From contig MGEP01000029.1 of NCBI GenBank assembly GCA_001791425.1, positions 10,057 through 16,205 on the forward strand: DNA of 6,149 bases, written 5' to 3'. A model generated the notes under the pieces. That model searched no databases and was not told the origin of the DNA. It worked only from the letters and a program-made list of their open reading frames with translations. Each line of letters opens with the position of its first letter. The first letter of the stretch is position 1. The translations under genes were made by a program, and so were the position numbers. Positions 1 through 5,200 of the stretch are shown here, piece by piece. Source of the DNA: Candidatus Uhrbacteria bacterium RIFCSPLOWO2_02_FULL_48_12 (GTDB taxonomy: Bacteria > Patescibacteriota > Patescibacteriia > GWA2-46-9).

Positions 1-708
1 CTTGCTCCTCTCTGGCTCTCCAGAGAAACGCCGCCGGGCGAGCCGGCTGATTATACCAAAATTGACATAGACGAAATACGCCGCGCTCTGCCGGAACTGC
101 CCCAAGCCAAACGCCGGCGTTTTCAAGCCGAATATGCTCTAAGCGCCGAGGCGGCCGCGCTTCTTGCCAGCGACCCGGCCATGGCTGGCTATACAGAAAA
201 AGTTTTTTCAGAACTAATTGCCTGGCTCTCCACCATAGAAGGCGTTGAGGGCAGTGCTGAAGAAATTTTGGAGCGGGAACGACCTAAGCTTGGCAAATTG
301 GTAGCCGGCTGGATAACCACCGAATTATTCAAATTGTTAAATGAAGCCGGACAAAGCGCGGCTGACCTAAAAATAACGCCGGAAAACTTTGCGGAATTTT
401 TAACTATTGTTTATCAAAACAAAATTAACAGCTCGGCCGCCCAAGTGCTGTTAAGAGAAATGTTTATGACGGGCAAGGACCCCCACACCGTACTGGAAGA
501 GAAAGACCTCAAGCAAATAGATGATTCTTCCTCGCTTGACGCCGTGGTAGAAAAAATCATTAAAGCCAACCCTGGCCCGGCCAATGATTACAACAACGGT
601 AAAGAGAATGCCCTGCAATATCTTGTTGGCCAAGCCATGAAAGAAACCAAAGGCAAAGCCAATCCGCAAAAACTGCAGGAGCTTTTCAGGTCAAAACTGA
701 AAAATTAA
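1..708 (+). CDS. gatB: Aspartyl/glutamyl-tRNA(Asn/Gln) amidotransferase subunit B, C-terminal half (5' end outside window)
   Basis: GatB is the tRNA-binding and kinase/transamidase subunit of the cytoplasmic GatCAB complex, which converts Glu-tRNA(Gln) or Asp-tRNA(Asn) to the amidated form. The frame is open from base 1 to a TAA at 706-708, giving 235 visible residues, about half of the usual 475-500. The ATG at 181 is internal: the residues before it already match GatB, with an IRRALPELPQAKRRRF segment at about residues 26-41. The cradle-like helical region follows (LVAGWITTELFKLLNE near 100-115). The C-terminal YqeY-like tail domain covers about 120-235, with LREMFMTGKDP and the family's near-invariant closing motif LVGQAMKETKGKANPQ near 208-223. 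The catalytic kinase-like N-terminal half lies off the left edge, so it cannot be judged. It converges on pyrB with a 60-bp gap. Identification is very secure. Confidence 0.96.
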   Translation, partial: LAPLWLSRETPPGEPADYTKIDIDEIRRALPELPQAKRRRFQAEYALSAEAAALLASDPAMAGYTEKVFSELIAWLSTIEGVEGSAEEILERERPKLGKLVAGWITTELFKLLNEAGQSAADLKITPENFAEFLTIVYQNKINSSAAQVLLREMFMTGKDPHTVLEEKDLKQIDDSSSLDAVVEKIIKANPGPANDYNNGKENALQYLVGQAMKETKGKANPQKLQELFRSKLKN

Positions 709-711
709 AGA

Positions 712-738
712 CGGAGAGGTGGGTTATTCACCTCTCCG
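712..738 (-). terminator. Intrinsic terminator for pyrB in the gatB/pyrB convergent gap
   Basis: A perfect 10-bp stem (CGGAGAGGTG at 712-721 with CACCTCTCCG at 729-738) closes a 7-nt loop. Read on the minus strand, the stem is followed by a T-rich stretch (TCTTTAATTTTTC), as expected for Rho-independent termination of pyrB, whose stop lies about 30 nt upstream. Read on the plus strand, the bases after the stem (CCGAGCTTACG) are not T-rich, so it is a weak terminator for gatB. The hairpin is seen directly; direction and function are inferred. Confidence 0.65.
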
Positions 739-768
739 CCGAGCTTACGACACTTGGGTCCCAACGAC

Positions 769-1713
769 TCATTCAAACGGAATCCTTGTGAAGATCCTCT
801 CCAAGATAGCCATGCGCAAAGGTACTCCGTTTGCGGCCTGCCGAAAGTAGGCGGCGCGCGAATCGCCATCAACCGACGGATGGATTTCACCCGCTCGCGG
901 CAAGGGGTGCATGAGAATCGCCCTTGGTTTCATGAGCTTCAGGTGCGCCAATGTAATGGAGTAGCGAATCAGCATCTCCGCGCGCAGATTCTCGTAATCA
1001 CTGTTGGCAATGCGCTCTTTCTGAACTCTTGTCCAGTAAATCACATCCGCATCTTGAAGAGTTTCCACCAGCTCTTCCTTTTCCTCAAAACGCACACCGT
1101 TCTCGAAAAGATGCTGTTTGATATCCTCACCGAGACGCAGAGCCGAAGGCGCCACAAACACCAAATGCACGTTTGGATCTACCTTGGCCAGCAAATAGGC
1201 TAAAGAACGAGCGGTCCGGCCGTTAGCCAAATCGCCGCCAATAACCACCTTCAACCCTGAACGGCCTACCTCCTTGATAATGGTATAAAGATCCAGAAGC
1301 GCTTGTGTGGGGTGTTGACCCGCACCGTCGCCAGCATTGATAATAGACACTCCACTGCCCTCGCTTACCTCTGCGGCAATTTCAGCCGCCCCGGTTTGCG
1401 GATGACGGAGCACAATCGCATCTGGTCTGTATCCGCACAAAACGCGTATGGTGTCTTCCAATGATTCGCCTTTTGTGGCCGAGGAAAACTCTTTGGCGTT
1501 TTCGGTAGACACCATCCCCGCTCCCAGCCGCGCCGCCGCGGTTTCAAAAGAAAATCGAGTGCGGGTTGATGGCTCATAAAAAACCGTAAAGACAATTTTG
1601 TCTCTATAGTTTTTGCGACCACCCCTCTGGAACGCCTCAGCCCGAGCAAAAAGCTCGTTAATACATGATACGGAAAACTGCTGCGAACGAAGCACGTGCG
1701 TGGACTGTGTCAT
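769..1713 (-). CDS. pyrB: Aspartate carbamoyltransferase catalytic subunit
   Basis: The enzyme catalyses carbamoyl phosphate + L-aspartate to N-carbamoyl-L-aspartate + phosphate, the committed step of de novo pyrimidine synthesis, in the cytoplasm. The protein has 314 residues, normal for the family. Visible active-site elements are FYEPSTRTRFSFE (carbamoyl-phosphate loop STRTR, 49-53), S77...K81 in SSATKGES (the 80s loop, entering from the neighbouring subunit of the trimer), R103 in LRHPQTG, H134-P-T-Q137, R166 in GDLANGRT, R229/Q231 in TRVQKER and HPLPR at 269-273. The TRVQKER and HPQ contexts favour aspartate over ornithine carbamoyltransferase. The frame is open upstream to a TTG at 1761, but the ATG at 1713 follows a strong Shine-Dalgarno site and removes 16 unconserved residues, so it is the chosen start. 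No pyrI regulatory chain or other pyr gene lies in the window; the gene seems monocistronic. Confidence 0.96.
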   Translation of the reverse strand: MTQSTHVLRSQQFSVSCINELFARAEAFQRGGRKNYRDKIVFTVFYEPSTRTRFSFETAAARLGAGMVSTENAKEFSSATKGESLEDTIRVLCGYRPDAIVLRHPQTGAAEIAAEVSEGSGVSIINAGDGAGQHPTQALLDLYTIIKEVGRSGLKVVIGGDLANGRTARSLAYLLAKVDPNVHLVFVAPSALRLGEDIKQHLFENGVRFEEKEELVETLQDADVIYWTRVQKERIANSDYENLRAEMLIRYSITLAHLKLMKPRAILMHPLPRAGEIHPSVDGDSRAAYFRQAANGVPLRMAILERIFTRIPFE

Positions 1714-1715
1714 AA

Positions 1716-1723
1716 CCCCTCCT
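1716..1723 (-). promoter_or_regulatory. Ribosome binding site of pyrB
   Basis: The minus strand reads AGGAGGGG here, with the AGGAGG core ending 4 nt before the ATG at 1713. Spacing is slightly short but complementarity to the 16S tail is very strong. It decides the start against the in-frame TTG at 1761, which has no such site. Confidence 0.8.
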
Positions 1724-1753
1724 ACTCGTTTACAATGATTGTTAATTGTGCGC

Positions 1754-1797
1754 CGCGCCAAACAAGCGCGTGATGCTTCCTCATTGTTGAGGCATCA
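1754..1797 (-). promoter_or_regulatory. Structured pyrB 5' leader with two hairpins
   Basis: The transcript predicted from the upstream promoter would begin near 1796, so a hairpin sits at its very 5' end. Arms TGATGC (1771-1776) and GCATCA (1792-1797) are continued inside by CTCA/TGAG (1780-1783 with 1788-1791), with a 3-nt bulge at 1777-1779. A second small GC hairpin follows, with 5-bp arms at 1754-1758 and 1766-1770 and a 7-nt loop. No T-run follows either one, so this does not look like a classical pyrimidine attenuator. A 5'-terminal stem that stabilises mRNA is the simpler reading. The pairings are seen; any role is inferred. Confidence 0.35.
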
Positions 1798-1802
1798 AAA
1801 GC

Positions 1803-1831
1803 ATCCTATAGTTATAACCAAACATTGTCAA
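1803..1831 (-). promoter_or_regulatory. Sigma70-type promoter for pyrB
   Basis: On the minus strand a perfect -35 box TTGACA (1826-1831) is followed by a 17-bp spacer and a -10 box TAGGAT (1803-1808, 4 of 6 consensus bases including the key TA and final T). The start of transcription would be near 1796, giving a leader of about 83 nt. An overlapping TATAGG with a 15-bp spacer is a poorer alternative. This is pattern-based. Confidence 0.6.
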
Positions 1832-1932
1832 TTATGTTCCGTAGCTTGAACAGAAAGCGACCTTCTAAACAACGTGATTAAAATTAACCCCCTTGGCGCC
1901 GCGTCGTGGTTGCACCGGCGAGCGAGGCAGGT

Positions 1933-1962
1933 GAAGCTCCACGGCTTTACAGCCGTGGCTTC
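1933..1962 (-). repeat. Hairpin A: bulged stem with CCACGGCT arms
   Basis: The 8-bp arms are 1939-1946 and 1951-1958, with a 4-nt loop. They extend by 4 more pairs (GAAG 1933-1936 with CTTC 1959-1962) after a 2-nt CT bulge at 1937-1938. The asymmetric bulge is typical of hairpins recognised as single-stranded DNA by Y1 transposases. It shares the AAGCCACGG start with hairpin C in the same orientation. Confidence 0.8.
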
Positions 1963-1970
1963 TTGCCGAA

Positions 1971-1995
1971 CGGGGTTCCGTGGAGCGGAACCCCG
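1971..1995. repeat. Hairpin B: perfect 10-bp GC-rich inverted repeat
   Basis: CGGGGTTCCG (1971-1980) pairs perfectly with CGGAACCCCG (1986-1995) around a 5-nt loop. It lies between hairpins A and C. No T-run follows on either strand, so it is not an intrinsic terminator. In the omegaRNA reading it would be the stem preceding the terminal stem. Confidence 0.8.
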
Positions 1996-2043
1996 CACCG
2001 AAAGCCATTCATCCACGGGCTTATGCCCGTGGCTTTCTGGTGC
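1995..2043 (-). repeat. Hairpin C: long bulged stem with CCACGGGC arms
   Basis: The core is an 8-bp stem, 2013-2020 with 2025-2032, around a TTAT loop. Beyond an 8-nt one-sided bulge (2005-2012), pairing resumes: GCACCGAAAG (1995-2004) matches 2033-2043 apart from one bulged T at 2038. This gives 18 pairs in all. Long one-sided bulges are unlike terminators and like mobile-element end hairpins. Confidence 0.75.
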
Positions 2044-2051
2044 GTGGGTAA

Positions 2052-2096
2052 AGCGGCGATGTGTTTGACGAGCGAAGAGAGGAGTTTATCGCCGCT
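2052..2096. repeat. Inverted repeat with AGCGGCGAT arms
   Basis: Perfect 9-bp arms, AGCGGCGAT (2052-2060) and ATCGCCGCT (2088-2096), flank a 27-nt purine-rich interior (GAGCGAAGAGAGGAG). The spacing is large for a simple hairpin. No function is assigned. Confidence 0.6.
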
Positions 2097-2149
2097 CTGC
2101 CAAGCGAGCCGAGCGACCCGACGCGGACGCCGAGGGCACCCTTTTCTCG

Positions 2150-2179
2150 GCCACTCTTTTGGGTGAACAAAAGAGTGGC
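2150..2179. repeat. Perfect 11-bp inverted repeat with TTTT/AAAA inner arms
   Basis: GCCACTCTTTT (2150-2160) pairs with AAAAGAGTGGC (2169-2179) around an 8-nt loop (GGGTGAAC). Partial pairing continues outside, with TTTT 2142-2145 opposite AAAA 2182-2185. Neither side is followed by a clear T-run directly after the stem, so termination is doubtful. It has the look of a dispersed extragenic palindrome, which cannot be shown from one copy. Confidence 0.7.
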
Positions 2180-2230
2180 GAAAAACCCCATGCCGCAAAG
2201 CAGCAAAACCCAATGCGTCGGGAGTAGCAA

Positions 2231-2260
2231 AATATTACCGCCGCGAAGCGGCATAATTTT
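2231..2260 (-). terminator. Possible terminator of the giant repeat gene
   Basis: A 5-bp stem, GCCGC (2240-2244) with GCGGC (2248-2252), closes a 3-nt loop and contains the very stable GCGAAGC mini-hairpin. AT flanks (2231-2237 with 2254-2260) extend pairing after a small internal loop. On the minus strand it lies about 37 nt beyond the stop at 2290, and the bases after the stem are GGTAATATTTTG, only moderately T-rich. It is the best terminator candidate for that gene, but weak. Confidence 0.35.
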
Positions 2261-2271
2261 CCCCAAGAAGC

Positions 2272-2292
2272 TAATTCCTAACTCCTAGCTCA
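2272..2292. repeat. Three degenerate 7-bp tandem units at the end of the giant gene
   Basis: TAATTCC, TAACTCC and TAGCTCA follow one another. The first two differ at one base; the third is more diverged and runs into the stop codon of the minus-strand gene. This is minor and may be chance. Confidence 0.3.
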
Positions 2293-5200
2293 TCTGCCAA
2301 AGCTCTTTAAGAAACCGAATGTGTCCTCAAAATTCTTAATAATAATCTCCAGCACCGTTTCTTTCTTTTGCGGGGTCAAAAGCGTGAAATCGCGCGACAC
2401 TGCCTTGTTGCCGGCCGGGTCCGCGCTCACCACCCGAAAACGATAAACCGTGGCCGCTCGGAGTTTATTCAAAACTACTACATGGTTCAGCAAATATTCC
2501 GCGGTTTCAGGCGAAGAATTTTTAAGGTTCGGGCTTTGAGTAATCCCTTCCTCGTAGAGCACCTGCGAACTCGCTGGTTCATTTGTTCGCCAGGTGATAA
2601 TCGCTTGAGCGTATTCTGATTTGCCGGGCAAGAAGGTAACGTTGGTGCGCACTTGGGTAATTTCCGGCGCCACTGTGTCGCGCACCGTGGCAAAGCCAAG
2701 ATCGCCCGAAGCGGCGGTAAGCCCGGCTTCGTCTTCGGCGCGAATAACGGCCGAGAAGCGGCTGTCTGGTTCCAGAGCGGAAAGAGTGAATTGGTGAATC
2801 GTCACGAACTGCGGATCACCCTGCGAGCGTTTATTTTTAGTCTTCAAATTAGTGTACTCAATGGTGGATTTTGTCGGTACATTTGTTTTCCAAGTGAGAG
2901 TTACCTCATTTTCCGTGGATTTGGCCACACGCGCGTTGGTAATTTCCGGCTTCATGGGCAAAGTCTTAAACGTGCGGTCAATGGAGCGGGCGGTCCTTCC
3001 GGCGCGTTCGCGGGAACGCAGTTGATAATGATAAACAGTATTTGATTCCAACCCGATAATTATTACCTCATGGTCCGTTGTAAACGTTTGGGCATCACCT
3101 GCTTCAGTGACATATGGATCGTCTTGATTAGGTTTAAAATTGCCTTCTGAGGCGTACGCTACCCGGCTGTCGGCTTCTTTGTCCGTCTGCCAGCTTATGG
3201 TCGCACTAGTTGTTGTTACTTCAACTTTGGGCATACTACCGACAAATTTCGGAGGAGACACTAATTGCATCCCAAGCGAAGAAAGAATTTTGGACACATC
3301 TTCTTCGGAAAAGTCTTTCAATAAATCAATAATTTTCTCCACGGAAATTTTTTTATCTTTGGATAATTCCTGAATTTTCTTAATGGCCTCATCTATTTCG
3401 TCTTGTCCTTTCTTGTCTTTTTGTCCTTTCTTGTCCTTACCTTCTTCTGTATTCTCCTCTGTTTTTTCGCCCTTTACACCCTTGGTCTTAAATGTATTAT
3501 CCCCGCTAGATGCTCCATTGCCTTCACGGTCATAAGAAACGACTTGATAATGATACTCCGTACCGGGATCTAGCCGCTTCAAATCAACTTTGTGAGAGGT
3601 GGTAAGAATGTTGGTATCGCCGGCCAGCCGGCCATAAGCATCATCCTCGCCAAATCTCACAATAGAAGTGGCTTGTTCGTTAGTATTCCAGATAACATCC
3701 GCGGTGGTCTCTGTAATGTTTGAGGCCTGCACATCAGCAATAATCGGCGGACTGGTATCGTTCTTGATCGGACCCTGCGATAATCTCTCCCGTAACTGTT
3801 CCAGCTCTCGTTTTTCTGCATCAGTCAAGGTGCCCGCACCTTCTTTGCCTTCCAGTCCACTAAGTCTTTGCTGCAGCTGATCAAATTCCGCTTGGGTCAA
3901 ATCGCCGGCGCCAATACCGGCGTTTGTTTTAAAAGTATAACCTTGACCGCCATTGTCCTTTTCATCGCGTAAATCCTGCGGCAAAAGACTGGTTGACGCT
4001 ACTTTAAAATAATACGGTGTGCTTGCTTGCAGTCCTTCTAAAGTAACAGCATGCGTACGCGTATACATCGGATTATTCTGCGCGTCCGCCGACTTAACAG
4101 TCACCCCATAACTAGTGGACAAACCGTAATTAACTTCAGAATCGGCTAGCTTGTCAGTACTCCAGCCAATCACTGCTTTAACATTGGTCACTAATAAAAC
4201 GCCCACACCGCTAATAATCGGCGGCGCGGCTGATTCGCTAATCATTATCTGATCAGATATTATTGTCTTAAAACATGGATTGCGCTCGTCAAGCGTAGGT
4301 GGACAAGTCGAAGGGTCAAAGGCAGACACATCCGCAGTTCCCGGGTAAACCACCAACTGATTGTAGACGTCTCTGGTTCTTACGCGAAAGAAATAAATTT
4401 TATTGCTTAAAAGATCATCAGGAAGTATCACTTCGTGGTCAGCCGTATTATCCGTAACATATCCAAAGGTCCGACCGTAAAGCGGCGCGCCATTTGTGTC
4501 AATGGCAAAACCAAACTCCACCAAGGAATTTCCCGGCTGGCTTGTCCGCCAGCTAATTGTCGCTTGATTGGTTCCAACGTTTTTTACACTAACGCTTCCT
4601 ACCACCACTTGAGGCACTGGGCTATTTGAGGCAAGGGTAGTAAAAAAGCAGAGCAATCCGCCGCAATCTGTGCTCTCGGTGAAAAGACCGCTTGAGTTTG
4701 TGGCCTTAATTTTATAATAATATGTTGTCCCGGGAGTAAGGTTTAGCAACGTAACTGTGTGGTCCGCGACTAACTCGGCAAAAACTTGCTGTTCGTCATA
4801 AGATTGATCGTTTTTTGAATAAAGAATTGCGGCATCGGTTGGCTGATCAGTTCTGAAATAAATAGTAGCAGTGGTGGCAGTAATAGTATCGTGTCTGATA
4901 GTCGGGCCCGTAAACACCGGCGGAGTAACGGTTGACGGCGCGGCTATTGTTTTGAATGGCGGCTGTTCAGTTGAGGGTACTGAATTATTTGAGCTGTCGG
5001 CCGAAATAACTTTATAGCTATAATCAGTTTCCGGTTCTAAATCAAAGGGTAATTGCACGCTGTGAGAAGGCACTAAACTACCGGCCGCTGGCGGCCAGAA
5101 ACGATGCAGGGTGTCGCCTACTTTCCAAAACTCAACAAAACCGGTGGCTGGCTCGTCCGTATTCCAAGTGATTGTGGCGGTGTTATAAAGAATGTTGGAG

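Larger units (their letters stand above)
1931..2043 (-). mobile_element. Possible transposase-less IS200/IS605-type element or omegaRNA-like 3' end
   Basis: Read on the minus strand, two related hairpins lie in the same orientation with a third between them. The first (2036-2001) begins AAAGCCACGG and has loop ATAA. The last (1962-1933) begins GAAGCCACGG and has loop GTAA, and is followed by GGAGCTTCAC ending at 1931. From established knowledge, IS200/IS605 elements carry subterminal imperfect hairpins in direct rather than inverted orientation, bounded by unpaired bases, and TnpB right ends often show a GAAGCC-hairpin-TTCAC arrangement that forms the 3' end of the guide RNA. No TnpA or TnpB coding sequence is present. 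So this would be a miniature derivative (MITE/PATE) or a decayed right end. The assignment rests on remembered resemblance, not a database match. Alternatives are a REP/BIME-like palindromic repeat or an unrelated structured RNA. The exact boundaries are uncertain, especially on the 2043 side. Confidence 0.42.
1832..2289. other. Gene-free, hairpin-dense intergenic region
   Basis: This 458-bp stretch lies between the pyrB promoter and the stop of the giant repeat gene. The first 50 bases are AT-rich and unremarkable. From about 1890 to 2180 the composition becomes markedly G+C-rich and at least five inverted repeats follow one another (separate entries). There is also an imperfect direct repeat, AAAACCCCATGC near 2182-2193 and AAAACCCAATGC at 2205-2216. 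Short open frames run through on both strands, but none has a ribosome site or a recognisable family and they cross the hairpins. I see no tRNA or rRNA gene. Confidence 0.7.

Noticed and set aside
754..1203. Plus-strand 149-codon frame antisense to pyrB
   Set aside because: Lies wholly opposite the conserved pyrB gene; its sequence is a shadow of the codon pattern on the other strand.
1714..1761. N-terminal extension of PyrB by 16 residues from a TTG start
   Set aside because: The ATG at 1713 has an AGGAGGGG site just upstream, while the TTG lies in a leader hairpin region without a ribosome site; the extension (basic, Cys/Asn-containing) has no match to PyrB N-termini.
1971..1995. Hairpin B as a Rho-independent terminator
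   Set aside because: Strong stem but no T-run on either strand and no gene ending next to it.
1931..2179. CRISPR array
   Set aside because: The repeated elements are hairpins of different sequence and spacing, without regular identical repeats or uniform spacers.
1947..2213. Minus-strand 88-codon frame that could be a TnpB C-terminal remnant
   Set aside because: No zinc-finger CxxC motifs, no RuvC Asp/Glu motifs and no TnpB-like text; it merely overlaps the hairpins. The element is therefore described without a transposase.
2061..2288. Plus-strand 75-codon frame starting with GTG, rich in Arg, Pro and Ser
   Set aside because: No ribosome site before it, no recognisable family, and it runs straight through two inverted repeats; best explained as an open frame in repeat DNA.
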